DNA from: Conoideocrella luteorostrata | Taxonomy: Eukaryota; Ascomycota; Sordariomycetes; Hypocreales; Clavicipitaceae | Direction: 5' to 3' | NCBI GenBank assembly: GCA_032433595.1 | Contig: JASWJB010000026.1 | Span: 62,001 to 126,000, forward strand | Length of the DNA: 64,000 nt | In this document: piece by piece, positions 46,087 through 58,796 of the stretch | How the letters are laid out: every line of letters begins with the position of its first letter | Numbering within the stretch: the stretch's first letter is position 1 | Translations under genes and position numbers: made by a program | The notes under the pieces: generated by a model | The model's database searches: none | Told to the model about the DNA's origin: nothing | The model's input: only the letters and a program-made list of their open reading frames with translations

Positions 46087-49000
46087 CTACAAGCGCAAGC
46101 GCTTTCCCAGAAATAATCCCAAGTATGCGAGAACCCTGTAAATAGTCCCAATAGCAAACAAGATCAATATGTTCCTCCACGTCCAATACAGCCTAAACCC
46201 TGTGAGTTCGCTCGCCAAATCGACATCATACAGATACCCAAACGGCGCAACTAGCTGCCCGAAATACAACTCTGCCAGCCAGGTTCCGGGCGAAGCGCGC
46301 CACAACCACTCTATCCCCCATTTCTTGACTTGGGACAGCGGCGGCGCCGCACCGGAGAGAATGCCGACAATGAGGCTGATCATGGTGGCAAACAGGGGTG
46401 CATCTTCGCGCTTGGTCACCATGCTGATGCAGCTGGCAAGGCCGTATATGCAGTACACGTACATGAGGTTGGCGATGAATGCGAGACCCCATGAGATGAT
46501 GGGGTTGGACAAGATCATCATGAGCGTCGTAAAGTGCAGGCACGTCAAGATCATGCGAGGTATGACGGCAAGAATCTTGGCCATGAAATACGCGAGTTGA
46601 GAGTGGCCGGCTTCAGATTCGCGACGCTGCAGGAGCATCTCTTCCGAGAAGACACGCACGCCCGGAGCTGCGGAAACGAGGCCAATGCCAATAGCCGTGA
46701 GCAGGGCCAATTGCGGGACGGAAATCATGTCTGTGGCGATGGAGAGAACGTTGAACGGCTGCTTGTAGAAGCCGATAAACATGACACCCTTTTTGCCGTT
46801 CTGGGCGAGTCCGATCAAGAAGCCAGCTAGAGAGGCGAGGCCCATCTCGAACCAAAACATGGACTTTGTGCGGTATTGCTGGACGAAGGAGCGGCGCAGA
46901 CAGAGCCACAGTTGCCGGATGGGAGTTGCGCCTCTTGTCTTGAGAATCTGGTGGACGGGCTGATCCATTTTCGGAAGCAGGGTGTTTACGAACGATAGCT
47001 GGGATGCCCTTGAGGTTTCAGGCGTGTTTTTGCCGGTATTTTCACGGCAGTTGGCCCAGTGGGCAATCAAGCCTTCTTTGGAGATGTCACCACTCCGCTT
47101 GTAGGCGCGGCCATTGCCGGTGATGATGTCGGTGACGACGTCTCCAAAATTGCTGTGGGCGGGGATGTTGAAACCGATGTTCTCAAAGAAGCGCCGGACA
47201 TTCTTTTCGGGCCCTTCGTAGATGATCTGGCCGCTGGCGAGAAGAATCAGATCGTCGAGCATGTCGAAAATTTCCATTCTAGGCTGGTGAATGACAACAA
47301 TGATGGACATGCCGAGGCGGGCCAACGCCTGCAGTGTCTTCATGATGGAGGAGGCGGCCGTCGCGTCGAGACCGCTGGTCGGCTCATCCAGGAAGATGGC
47401 CATTGGCGCGGCGGCCAGCTCCATGCCGATACTCACTCGCTTGCGCTGGCCACCTGAGATGACGGGCTTACCGACGCTTCCAACAAGTGAGTCGCGTACG
47501 TGGGAGAGTTCTAGGCAGTCAATGACGGCGTTCACGTGTGCTAGGATCTCGTTCTTCGACCATGTCCGAGGCAAGCGAATCTGAGCCGAATGGAGGATAT
47601 TCTCGTAGACGGTGAGCTCGGGCAGTACAATGTCGTCCTGGGGCACATAGCCGATAACCTTCTTGTATCTTTTAATCCTGCCGGGCACGTCGTTGATCGT
47701 GACCAGGCCTTTTGTTCTTGTAATCTTGCCCATGAGCACGTTGACAAAGGTCGACTTTCCGGCTCCGGAGCCACCCATCACAGCCACAAGAGAGCCTCGC
47801 TTAATCGAGCCAGTGACATTTTGAAGAATGGGTCGCGGGGCTCGTCTTGGCTGAAAGCTGAGATTGGTGTACCCAAATGTCAGGCCAAAGTGTTGGGCAT
47901 CAGCCGCCTTGCGCATCGACTCTACAAATGCCCGAAGCTGCGGCGACAAGCCTTTCTCGCCTTCAACCTGCTCTACACGCGTTCCTTGAACAGTGGCCAT
48001 GTCCAGAGCGGCTTGAAAGCCATACCACGGGTCAGCGCCTGGAGTATACGTGGCGTTCAGCGCCATTTCCATCTCTTGGTCGTTCTCATCAGCCAGCCCA
48101 TGGTAGCCGGCGGCGCCCATTGTCATTGTCCTCATCAGTCCCTGGCCAGGCTGACCCGTGCCGAAAGTGCGAGAGCGTTGGCCCTTTTTCTTGAGAAACC
48201 TCTTAGCAATTGTGTGCCACACGATGGCAATAACGAGAGCAATATCGACCAAGACGAGGAGGAAAATGGGAATCAGGAACTGGTCAAATTGCGAGCCCTC
48301 TGGGCATCTGCTCCCAAAACTGCAGGGAGTCGGCGTGGCAGCTCCGGGCTGGCAGTAGTGGCCGGAAGGACACTTGACGATTCTCTTGCCGCCAGGAGGA
48401 CAGTAATTGCCCTGCAGACAGACCACCGGCTCGAAGGGGCCCATGCCAATATTAGCGCCTTGAAAATTGCAGACATTTCCCGTCAGTCTTGCTTCCTGGC
48501 ATTCTGTAATGGGCGGGCAGAACTGTGGCAGGGAATTGATCGTATTATTAGCACCTAGGTGACAGGATGAGAGGGTCAGCATCAGATTGGCAGCATGCGG
48601 GTGGGAGAAGAGCACGCGTACACAGAAATCCCAAATTGCAACCATCTTTAGTCCACGACTCGGCTTCTTGGATCTGCAACGGAATCGCACCCGGTCTGTA
48701 GCACGGCGCTGCGTCAATCGGCACCTTATTCTCATCCAGTTGCGCAGCGGCTCTGTAGAATGCCGTCGAGAAGGTCGTCTGGTTCTTGCCAGTGCAGGCG
48801 CGACTGTAAATATCGAGGTTGGTCTTGGTATCGGCGCCAATCGATACAAACTGGCGACTACTGGAGTCGAAAAACTGTGGTTTGCTAGTATCAGGCGGAG
48901 AGGATGCATCAGACACGGAACCATTCACACCACCCGCAGGACGGCCCTGCGGATGAAACCATTTTCCCCCCGTTGTCGTGTAGACGCCTTGCGTGCTATT

Positions 49001-49369
49001 GCCGAGACACTGCCAGCCTACTGCGTCTCTTCCGGGAGTTGCTTGCAGTGCGCAGATGCACGCCTCGGTGTCCAGAAAACTTGGACCAAATGGGCCTTGG
49101 ATGGGCAGGAAAGGATCTTGCGGTAGGCTCTTGAGGGAGAACTGCTGAAGTTGTGGTCGCGACGTCATCGTTTCGGTGGATAAATACGAATGGAGCTGTT
49201 CGCCGTCGCTTTCGGTCTAACCGCCGTTGAGCGATGCTATTCACAGCATGAGTCCTAACACCAGCATCCAAAGGCGCAAAGCAGCCAAAAGGTAAAGGAG
49301 CAGAAAAACATTCAAAATACGGAGCAAAGTCATCAGCGAAAGCGTGGGCTGGGGGTTTCTTTCTGTCAT
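46087..49369 (-). CDS. ABCG-type half ABC transporter with Cys-rich ectodomain
   Basis: Three-exon model: 49369-49262, 49216-48622, 48554-46087; 1056 residues. Exon 1 supplies a strongly hydrophobic signal-like helix (LLRILNVFLLLYLLAALRLWML); it joins in frame to the next exon, which otherwise would start without one. Residues about 40-330 are extracellular-like and Cys-rich, with CPSGHYCQPGAATPTPC and further paired Cys. A membrane helix follows (IPIFLLVLVDIALVIAIVW). The ATPase has Walker A GGSGAGKST (495-503), signature SGGQRKRVS, Walker B AIFLDEPTSGLD and the H-loop IVVIHQPRMEI. A C-terminal ABC-2 membrane domain has six helices. This layout is that of yeast Adp1 and plant ABCG24/28-like proteins, half transporters that dimerise; substrates are unknown. 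Exon 1 is less certain than the rest. Confidence 0.9.
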
Positions 49370-50853
49370 ATCACATTTCGCTTCCTCTTCCCACACCGTA
49401 ACTAACCAACTACCAAGCTGACGCTTGTGCCACGGCAAAGCCTTCCCGGCTTTCGTATACTCCGTAAGCCCTGCGGCAATTCATGGCTGAGCCAAGCCAG
49501 GATCGTCCCGCTGAGGGCTGACTGCAGGGTGCGAAAGTGGTAGTTTGCTGCGCAGTGTGCCATCAGGGCAGACCGTATTTGCGTATTTCCACTGAACGGA
49601 GTAAGACCGTCTCAATTGTCCCGGTATTGACATTGGCTTGGGCGAACTGTGGATATTCATGGTCTGTGTTTAAGGCTGCCTTGCGGAGCACTCGTGCCAT
49701 ATCGTTCAATAATGCAATAGGTAGCCCCCATTGAGCTGTCCAGGTGCAGGGTTGAGTGGAAATCCCTGAACAACGGTGCGCAAGCGGCCTGAAGCCCCCG
49801 CAAGGCGCAGGATGGGATTGTCACGGCTTTTCCCAAACGAGGTAAGACATGGTGGACTCCCATCAGCCGTAATTAGAACAGTGTGGACTCGACAATGTTT
49901 GTCCGGAGGCGATGAGATGGCTGCGCCGCAACGAACGCGATAATGCAGAAACGTGGACGGGATCTTGACAGCGGGGGATAGTCATCTTCACGTGTTCAAG
50001 GAGCAGAGAATCGGTACTGTTTGTCCAGAGCAGGCAAGCGGAGTTATCAACTCAATCATCCCTCACCATCGCGGTCCACGTACCGAAATATCGTTACCAA
50101 TTTCGATCAAGTGAGAAAGCTCTAATCTTGCCGACCGCGACGAGAAGTGCGAGACACGCCGTCTCCCAGGTGACTACGATTGGAGGCGCATCGTCCAGTT
50201 ACGCCCGCCAAGTGCAAAATTATTCGTAGTACTCCGTAGTTAGTGCGCTGTCGTTGAGAAGAGAGAGCCACCTGATTGTAGACGAGGTGTTGAGCAGCAT
50301 GAGGCACACGCTTTCATTTGAATAACCCGCCGCGTGAATCAACCCGCCGTGTATCCTTGGCTTTATTGAAAGATTATAAGCCTTACTTTTCGCTCGAATA
50401 ACAAATTAATGCAAGGAAAGGGATTATAGACATTTCCTCACCCCACTTATATCGCAGACAGCTAACTATACTATTGCACATCATAGTAGTGGCTCTGGAC
50501 AATGGCAGGTTGGTAAAGCTGCATTGCCTACGGAGTACATGCAACACTTCATTGCTTATTAATATATTTCAACCCCTTGTATTACTTTATATCTTTATTC
50601 GTATGCAAGACCTACTGCAGACGCTGCACTCCTTAAGACTGCCAGTTCACTCAGCTTACCCTACACTGCCAAATGCCAGATCGACAATTACTGTAAGCAA
50701 AAGGGTATTATGCCAAGAAGTTGATGAATATTTCGTAGCTTGGCATAAGCAAAGCAGAATAGCGTAATATGTGACTTGTTACATATCCGAGCATAAGACG
50801 GCGTGTTTGATGACACGTTCTTCAACGAGTTGAAAGCGATGGAAACGTGTGAA
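49370..50853. other. Intergenic region
   Basis: Holds exact 9-mer motifs at 49458, 50230 and 50529. No coding frame was recognised. The section 50330-50600 is AT-rich. Confidence 0.4.
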
Positions 50854-52257
50854 CTACCTCGTACTCGAGCACCAGCGCCTCTTGCGGCCACCTTCTGAGC
50901 CACAGTAGAATAATTCCATGAAGGAACCAGCCAGAGATCCCACCATTCCCCCAAGCGTCTCACCGGTTGAGATGCATCCAACAGATATGTCACCATCCGA
51001 CATTGCAATGGTTCCCATATGATCCATATAAGCGGTCCAGATTTTCATGTATATAGCTCCGCTGGCGGCCCCGGCAGATGACGCAAGCAGAAGCAAGGAT
51101 ATCGCATTGGATGAGACCATGAAAACCGTATTTATTAGCTGCAAGCCCGAAGCGACGGCCGTCAGAAGCAACAGCTGATATACACTCTTCCATCGAAACA
51201 GCCACACAGATGACCGCGAGGCCAAGGATCCCAGCTGGAAAGCGAATCCGAATGCAAATTTGAATTGCGTGAAAGTTTCGATTGAGGTCGACCGTGGCTG
51301 TAGGCGAGCTGAAGCAGGAAAGACAAAAGACTGAAGGGTGAATGTCAGGGCGATTGGCAAGATGTATTCCGCCATCAGCGGTTTTGCCAACGAAAGACTC
51401 CCCTTTATTCCGTCTGCCAGTTTGACCGTCGAAGGGGGTGTCACTTCTTGCGTTGTCAAGGGTATGTTCTCCTCGTCATCGCCAGAACTTGCATTGTATT
51501 GCCGCCGCTTTCCGCCGACACGAGGCAGCTGCACGGCCGGCAGGATGTAGAAGTAGGCAAGCAGCATGATTGCAACTAATGGATAGACAATTTGGATTGC
51601 GCATCGTAGAAATAGTCGCAACCCAGTTGTTAAGACATACGGCATCATGACGGCCACGAGGCCCCCAATACCGGTTCCAATTCCCCAGCCTGCCAATCCC
51701 CAAGGACCGTAATGTCTGGTCTGCGTAACGAACATCACTTCTCCTGCTGCAGCAGTAGCTGATGCTATGGCTGTCGAGAGAATCCGGATTAGTGGCGAAA
51801 CATTTGGCGGCGCTGCGAGCGTAACCAGAGCTGCCAATAGCCAACATCCTGCGAGGAGGCATGGCCGAGTCCGCCATGCCACATAGTACAAAACATGAGG
51901 CAGTAACAGCTTGATGGCCAGGGCAGGTAAACCCTCGATTATGATAACTATTGGTCTGGAGTAAGGAATGATGAGGTAGTTGGTGGAGAAGACGGTGGGG
52001 GCCAAGACGGCGTTGATGCAGCCTAGTAAGGGAGAGGTCAGCAAAGCCGCAAATTATGTGTTGCTCGAGATCAAGATATGTGATGTCGTCGACACGTCCA
52101 CACTTTCACGGGGGCACTACAATATTTCGTGTGCAAAGACTTGACGAAGGAGGGTTGGACAACACGTACCCAGCAGAGCGAAGCCAACCAGACTACGCAC
52201 ATTTGGGCTCATGGGGCCTATTATGGGCCGACGAAACGAAGCTGCAGCCGCCGGCAT
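50854..52257 (-). CDS. CLN3/battenin-like membrane protein
   Basis: Two exons: 52257-52170 (MPAAAASFRRPIIGP...) and 52022-50854; 418 residues, with a 147-nt intron (gtacgt donor, ttactag acceptor). Ten or eleven hydrophobic segments span most of the length. A conserved Gly-rich helix (GWGIGTGIGGLVAV, near residue 145), AGEVMFVTQTRHYG before it, and a cytosolic loop of about 60 residues (KRRQYNASSGDDEENIP) match the battenin family. The last helices contain SNAISLLLLASSAGAASGAIYMK and GETLGGMVGSLAGSFMELFYC. The yeast relative is Btn1, a vacuolar/endolysosomal protein tied to pH and amino acid balance. The C-terminus is short and Arg-rich. Probably an accessory CLN3 paralogue; divergence from typical members makes function uncertain. 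Confidence 0.8.
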
Positions 52258-54794
52258 CGTGATAGTTAATGCAAGACAGAATGAAGAAAACAACACTTCA
52301 AGAATGCCTTTGAACTAAAGCGACCGATATAGTTGGGTTTCGCACGAGCTAGAGGAGGTGATAGTATAGACTGTAACCCGAGCACCTCATTCACATCAAA
52401 CACTTAGCCGCACATTGCCCACCGCCTGTTGACGCCGCGCCCAAGTCGGCCAGTCCAAACGATACAGACTTGGATGCCGAGGGTTTTGGGTCAAATGCAT
52501 GGACAGAGCAATTATGTAAGTGCATGTACATGCATATATAATGACGCTAAGTGCGGCAATGCTGCCGGTCGGTAGTACGAGATCAGATCAGATCCACCGC
52601 GAAGCAGTATTGACCAACGTGCCAAGTTGATATGTCCACCGACGTCTTCAGAGTGCGGCAGATTTATGTACAAACACGATAGTTGTCAAGGGTTTTGGCA
52701 GCAGCGTCAGCCGTGTGTAGAGGCTGGGTTCATTCATGAGATTCACGACTCGGCGTGGTCTCATATAAGTGGGAATAAATAGTCCGGGCCTGATCCTTGG
52801 AAGGTGGATGGCATTCTATGGGTTTGGACAATCCCCCACATTGAATACTCGAATCTTCGCTTGTTGGTTGAGCTGTGGAAGAACAGGTGCAGTGGGATGC
52901 GTGTGAGGATGATGCATATTGACATCAGCCGGCAGACTAAATATTGTACGGACGAGTATTGTGCTTTACATGTGCATGTGAGCAAGCTTTCCATTCACGT
53001 TCGAGTAAAGAAAACTCCAGCGTCACGGAGTACGCGATGCTTCACAAATGATTTAGGTGGTAAAGTTCTCACGGGTTAACGTTAGTTGCTGCTACCAAAT
53101 TAAGGCTAAAAATAATAGGCTTTATGTGATACAGCTCTGTTGTGCGTGCAAAGTGTAGGTAGTCTCGTCGCGATAGTGGATTTGTTGCATTGACGACACT
53201 TTCCGGAGGATTGTGTCGCATTGCAGGATCGTACTATCCTTGCATGAGTCGAAAGCCTCTGAAAGCGGATCTGATTTTGGACGCCCAAATCCCCCGGCCT
53301 CTCATCGTTCTTCTTTTGCAAAGAAAGGCCTGCTGCTGGGTTGAGCCGCTGGGTCTATTGCAGCATGGAGTATTCCGTAGTCCGTACAAGCATTTTAACA
53401 ACTCGTCGCCGCGGGATTTTCACATGCTTTCCACGTCCTAAATATCATTGTTGGGACATTGGCACTGGAATTGAAATGTCACGATTTGAGCTAAGCTCCC
53501 CCCTGACCCTGTGCCGGCCGAACATCCTAAGCACCGCTCGCCGCTATCCGCATCGATCCAATCAGGCAGGGCCCAGGCAGGTGTAGCCCCTCAGCCGCGT
53601 AGCTGGCCAGTTGCGTTCGCACGTGGGGCTGCAAACAGCCAAGCAATTCGCTATCGGCAGAATGGCGCACCCTGATTGGACAATGTGCCTCACGAAATTG
53701 AACAACACTTTTCGGAGCCCACCTGGAACCCCCATGCCAACTTTCAAGCGGCCCGACGAGGGTTGTCTGAGTAGCTAAGGATTTTCTGGATGAATTGTGT
53801 TGTGTGAAATAGTAACTAATGATAAAAATTTGTGGGACGGACGTACGGACGAGACGACGAGCTTATTGCCTTGCATTGATACGGAGCACAACAGCCTCGC
53901 AGTAGCCTCAAATTGCAATGACGTCTTGCTAACTCTGTGTGGATGGATCAGTTTCACGTTCCACCGACTACGAAAACCAAGCAAATAGCCAATACGTTCC
54001 AGCAACTATTGTTGGGATGAGGGTCTGCCGTACCGAGTCCAATGGGCCGTTCATCGGCATGGAGACTTGTCCTGTCAATAGCGTTGCAATACAAACTACA
54101 ATGGCGTGGATAGCCGCCAGCCAAGACACGAGCAAGCATGTGGTGTAACCAATTCGTTCAGTGGCTTCCTGGGGGCGTCAATGAGATCCATCCAGTCGGC
54201 GACTCGCGCGGGGGCGCGTGCACACACCCACAGGCCACAGGACCACAGGGCATCGTGGGCATCGTGGGCATCGAAAACGTTGAAGTCGTTGTTTGAGTCC
54301 GGTGTGCTGGCGCTGCTCCAACTCTAATCATCGTCCGACGAACAAGTGCTACCGACTGCACTGCTGGTCCACCGTGGCGCCGGCACGCAAAGTTGAAGCT
54401 AATCTGCCGCGCGTCGGGACCTTCCTGGGGACACTGGATAGCGATTATGGGTCCTCACCACTTCGTGCCACCAGGATATGAGGCCGGTTGACTTACACAT
54501 ACTCCGTGCATGTCGGCAATGTGTGTACATTTGCTTCGGGCTGTTTGGGGAGATAGCCGGCTTGTCTTCAACGCTCTCTTTTTTTGTTCTCTCCTTACTC
54601 TTGGACCACTCTCCTTTCTTTCCCACGCTTGACTCTCTGTTCCTGACTGCTTGCCGTCCCTTTTCTGTTGCCCATCATTTGGCCCAGCCAACGCAGCAAC
54701 TTGCGCAAGTGGATTGAGGCGGCTCCTTATCTATTGTATGTCCAGCCTTGGCCTGCCTCGGCGCTAGCCTATTAAACCCTCGGTTCGGGCAAAG
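52258..54794. other. Intergenic region
   Basis: No supported gene. It includes partial TACGGAGTA-like words (53024, 53368, 54500), a short triple repeat of CATCGTGGG-type words at about 54250, and a CT-rich stretch at 54570-54680 that probably is the leader of the gene at 54795. Confidence 0.4.
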
Positions 54795-56682
54795 ATGCGA
54801 TTCACTTTGGGCAGATCCTCGAGAGGATATCGCCCGCTTCCGCAGTATGAGGGCCACACTCCGTCTTCCGATGGGATCTCAAGTTTCCGGCGCTTCAAAC
54901 AGGGCGGGAGGGCCAAGCTGATTATTGGTGGCACTGTGCTGCTTCTCGCAGCTGGTTTGGCAATCCACTACGTTGCTGTACGTCTTTGACCTCAAACAGC
55001 CTGATGAGTGATGCTTCCATTGTGTTGTGAATCATTTTGCTAACGCGCAAAACTCTCTCTTCTAGCCGGCGTTGGACTCATTTGGATATGTGACAGACGA
55101 TGGTCCATCGCCCGATAAGGTCCTAACTACACAGCAGATGCTGGCTCTCCAAACGGGCAACCACTCCGTCTCGGTCGGCGGCGACCGTCGCCTTCGAGTG
55201 TTCATGCCGGCTGACTCTCCTCACATCAACCTGTGCAAGTCTGTCATGTCGGCTGTGGCTCTTGGGTATCCCGCGCCAGTCTTGCTGAACTGGGGCAGCG
55301 AATTCAACCGCCCGGAATGGCACCTGGCGGGCAGCCACATCGCCAAGCTCGAGAGTCTGCTTTCCGTCATTGGGGACCTCCTCGCCCGCGCCGAAGGCGA
55401 GGACAGCGACGCCCACGAAGATGATCTGGCCGTTCTTGTCGACGCCTACGACACTTGGTTCCAGCTGCCCCCGTCGGTGCTTATCCAGCGCTACCACCAG
55501 CTCAACCGCGAGGCAGACGAGAGAGTGCGACGCCAATGGCAGGATGCGCAGGGGCTCGCAGTGGATTTCCCCATCCAGCCGCCCAGACAGTCCATCGTTG
55601 TGACTGCAGCCAAGGACTGCCATCCCCGGAGCGATTCTGGCTCCGACCCTCACTACTCCCACTGGCCACAGTCGCCCATGCCGTCCGACATGTACGGCAA
55701 GGGCACCGACAAAACCCTGACTGCGCCTTTTAACCCAGCTCGGAAATACAAGAATGTTCGGCCGCGATGTATGAACAGCGGCATGGTCATGGGCACCATG
55801 GGCTCTCTCCGAGACGCGCTGCTCCGTGCCAAGGAAAAGGTCGAAACTGTGGCTCACATGGGCAGACAGCTGTGGAGCGATCAGGCGCTCTTTGGCGAAG
55901 TACTGGGCGACCAGGAGATGTGGCGAGAATGGATGCGCGAGCTCGGCGCTACCTGGAACGGCACGGCATCCGAAAACTACTTATCGAAACTTCCTCGAGA
56001 TGTGCGCCAAATCGCCGAAGCATCAATAAAGGGCCAACGGTTCGAGTACGGCATCGGCCTCGACTATAGCTACAGCACTATTCCTCCGACGTGCTCCGCC
56101 GAAGAGGACGGCGCCTTTGTGAAGCTCGACGACAGAGAGGCGCTAAATAAAGCGTCCGTCAAGGCGGGGGTGCCCAACGGTGAAGTTCGCGTAAAAGGTG
56201 TCCTGGCTGAACTGTACGAGCAGAAAGTTGGTTCTAAGCAGTTAGACAATGTCAAATGGGGCAATGTGCCTCTATACACGAACTTCTACTTTGGCAACAC
56301 CCCCGTGGGCATCCATCACAACGCTTACGTTAATGGTCTCAAATCGACGCGGCTCAAAGAGTGGTGGAGCAAGATGTGGTTTGCTCCGCAGCTGCGAAAC
56401 CTCGTCGCTCACGCACTTCTGCCTGTCAGTCCGCGAAGCAGTATTCGACCGCTCGCAAGGATACCGGTCGGCGGCCCGGAGCGAGGCGAAGTAATCAAGT
56501 ACTGGGCACCCAAGTCGGACCTTCGAAACAGAATGGTCAAGGTCTTCCGGCCGTCGTCTATCGAGGACATGTCGGGGGGTTCGTATACCCCCATCGAATG
56601 GGAAGGCATCTGCAAAAGCAGCGGCAAGAAGCCATGGCATGAGGAGGTGTTTGGCGACACCAAGGGGCCATGGCAGATGTGA
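54795..56682 (+). CDS. Type II membrane glycosyltransferase-like protein
   Basis: Two exons: 54795-54977 and 55066-56682; 599 residues, phase 0, with gtacgt and tctag ends. There is a cytosolic basic N-terminus of about 45 residues, one membrane anchor (LIIGGTVLLLAAGLAIHYVAV, about 40-60), and a lumenal domain. The lumenal part contains NLCKSVMSAVALGYPAPVLLNWG, a DxxD acidic motif (Asp187-Asp190 in VDAYDTWFQLP) that could hold the metal and sugar nucleotide, MNSGMVMGTMGSLRDAL, and W.DQALFGEVLG. The order (start strand, DAYD, NSG..G, DQ) is that of PLOD/procollagen-type and related Golgi/ER glycosyltransferases. The fungal family is mostly uncharacterised. The sugar and acceptor are unknown. 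Confidence 0.82.
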
Positions 56683-57263
56683 GGAGGACAAGGCAGCATT
56701 GAGTGATGTGTGATAAATGGGAAATGGCACTACATTTTCTGGAGCAGCCATGTGCTATTTGGTTTATCGGCGTTTTAACAGCAGCGACTAGCATTTATAC
56801 CCCCTTTCTGGCCCCTCACGGCTTTGCGAGTTTCCTATGTAAGTAGTTAATTTAGCATTTAGATCTGGATCTATGGGGTATGTGGCCCTCTTCCCAGGTT
56901 CTCAGGCCACGGCGTTTGCGGTTTGATTGGCGAGATGAACGAGGATGCTGCATCAACTGTGGTGGATGCCAGATTAAGAAATGAATAATCATTGCTCATC
57001 ATGACAAAGTGTTGTGCCAACTGCGAATGTGCGTACGAAGTATACGGTGTTTGACTCACAGAACCCTGCAGATCGAAACCACCCCGTCCAAAGCTGCGCA
57101 ATTACTGGTTCTGGAATGGCGCAACTCGGCATCCACTCCGATATAGCATATAGTTAGCAAACTACTCCGTACTCCAGATAAGTATTTACTAACTTCGCCA
57201 TCTTCGCCATCTTATACAGAAACCCATCCATCCACCACCCTATTACCAAATGACTTGCACACC
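56683..57263. other. Intergenic, with a motif and an upstream ATG
   Basis: An exact TACTCCGTA lies at 57163-57171, about 93 bases before the kinase start. An out-of-frame ATG at 57250, 14 bases before the chosen start, opens a frame overlapping the gene and might lower its translation. Confidence 0.45.
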
Positions 57264-58439
57264 ATGGCAACTCCGCAAGACCACTTACCCCCTCCTATCC
57301 CGTCTTCCACCATCACCAGCCTAGTCACTTCTCTCTCCTTCCCGGCTCCCTCAACCATCACCACCCTCCCAGCATCAGCCTCCTTCCACTCCATCTACCT
57401 CCTCCACTACCCAGCATCACATCGTTCCATCCTCCAAACACCGCATCCCGTTCGCCCCGTCCATGCCAATCCCGATGACTCCATCACCCTCATCCTCCGC
57501 ATATCCGGCAACCACATCGCCCGCACAAAAACCGCCAATGAAGTCGGCATCATGACCTGGCTCAGACAGCATACAGGCATCCCTGTCCCGGCTATCCTGC
57601 GATATGACACCTCCCAGAACAACATCCTACAGCGGGAATATACTCTACTAGAGAAGATCCCCGGCCGGAGCGTCGACACCATCTACAAAACCTTGAATGA
57701 GGAGACCAAAGGACTGCTAGTACAGCAGCTGACAGACATACTGGTCGAGTTGAACAGCCACTCATGGAACCACATTGGCGGATTGCAACTCATAGACGAG
57801 GAGATTGTCCCTGGGCCGGTTCTTGAAGACACCTTCTGGCTTGTTCCTGACATACAAACGTATTGGACGTCCGAATCTGTGGATTCCCTAAACCCCGCTG
57901 GGCCGTACTCATCTCACGGAGACTACCTAGCCGGCTACCTGACGTGCTTTATCCACGCCATCAACAACCATGAATCACTCTCTTGGATCCAACACATAAC
58001 CCCACGCCTCGTGGCCCTAATATCCAACCTCCCCACCATGGATCTCTCTACGAAGCTAATCCTCGCACACAAGGACCTCCATTTCGCGAACGTAATGGCC
58101 ACGGATGACGGCGACATAACCGGCATTTTGGACTGGGAGTTTGCAGGCGTAGTCCCGGCGTTGAGATGGGATCCTGTACGAGCATTTCTCTGGAGCGGGG
58201 AGTACACGGATGACGCACATGCTGAGAAGAACCGCTTGAGGAGGACGTTTGAGGCAGAACTACGTGAAAGGGGCGTGGAGATGTGGTGGGACGGGGCTAG
58301 TGATGCTGTTGAGGCTGTTTGGGAGGTTGTACGCTTCATGAGGGCGATCGTGGAGGTTTGTCCAAAGGGCCAAAAGAAAGATGCGGCTGTGGGGTGGGCA
58401 AATTCTGCAAAGCAGGCTTTGTCCAAGCTGGGTGTATGA
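57264..58439 (+). CDS. Aminoglycoside phosphotransferase-fold kinase (APH family)
   Basis: Single exon of 391 residues from the ATG at 57264. The phosphotransferase catalytic loop is HKDLHFAN (Asp271 base, Asn276), followed by the metal-binding ILDWEF (Asp290); this is the Brenner-type motif pair of the APH/choline kinase fold. The N-lobe is less clear, but the segment RISGNHIARTKTANEVGIMTWL carries the expected Lys followed by an E, and VLRYD-like ILRYDTS, LLEKIPGRS precede the hinge. Fungal genomes carry many such proteins; the natural substrate is usually unknown and drug resistance should not be assumed. It is cytosolic, with a Ser/Thr/Pro-rich first 60 residues. Confidence 0.9.
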   Translation: MATPQDHLPPPIPSSTITSLVTSLSFPAPSTITTLPASASFHSIYLLHYPASHRSILQTPHPVRPVHANPDDSITLILRISGNHIARTKTANEVGIMTWLRQHTGIPVPAILRYDTSQNNILQREYTLLEKIPGRSVDTIYKTLNEETKGLLVQQLTDILVELNSHSWNHIGGLQLIDEEIVPGPVLEDTFWLVPDIQTYWTSESVDSLNPAGPYSSHGDYLAGYLTCFIHAINNHESLSWIQHITPRLVALISNLPTMDLSTKLILAHKDLHFANVMATDDGDITGILDWEFAGVVPALRWDPVRAFLWSGEYTDDAHAEKNRLRRTFEAELRERGVEMWWDGASDAVEAVWEVVRFMRAIVEVCPKGQKKDAAVGWANSAKQALSKLGV

Positions 58440-58796
58440 TTGGTTGATGTTAAGACATTTCACTTCACAATATTGATCCTTCTCCTCTCCTTGGCGAGCA
58501 AACGAAGACAGGTGAGAGACTTGGGAGTGTAAAAATTATCATTGACTGTGTTCCAAGAGATAGCCTGCTCTTGGCTTGGTGCTACTAACAGTGACTAAAT
58601 GGCAGTTCGTTTACAAATTTGCGTCATCATCATTGCCAGTGGGGGGGTATTTTTGGGCAAAAACATAACCAAAACACGAAAAGAACCCGAAGAAATCCAC
58701 CGATCCTATTCCCAAATCATGCATACTGTCGTTTCCGTACGAAAGAAATGTCATCAAACCCAAACCCGTAAAGGAACGTTGTCATCATGAAAACCC
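58440..58796. other. Convergent intergenic region
   Basis: Short spacer between two 3' ends; no gene or repeat recognised. Confidence 0.5.

Noticed and set aside
47590..48558. 322-codon plus-strand frame opposite the ABC transporter
   Set aside because: Long only because the minus strand is GC-rich coding sequence; the ABC motifs on the minus strand are unambiguous.
55123..55857. 244-codon minus frame opposite the glycosyltransferase-like gene
   Set aside because: Antisense shadow; the plus strand has consistent splicing and family-like motifs.
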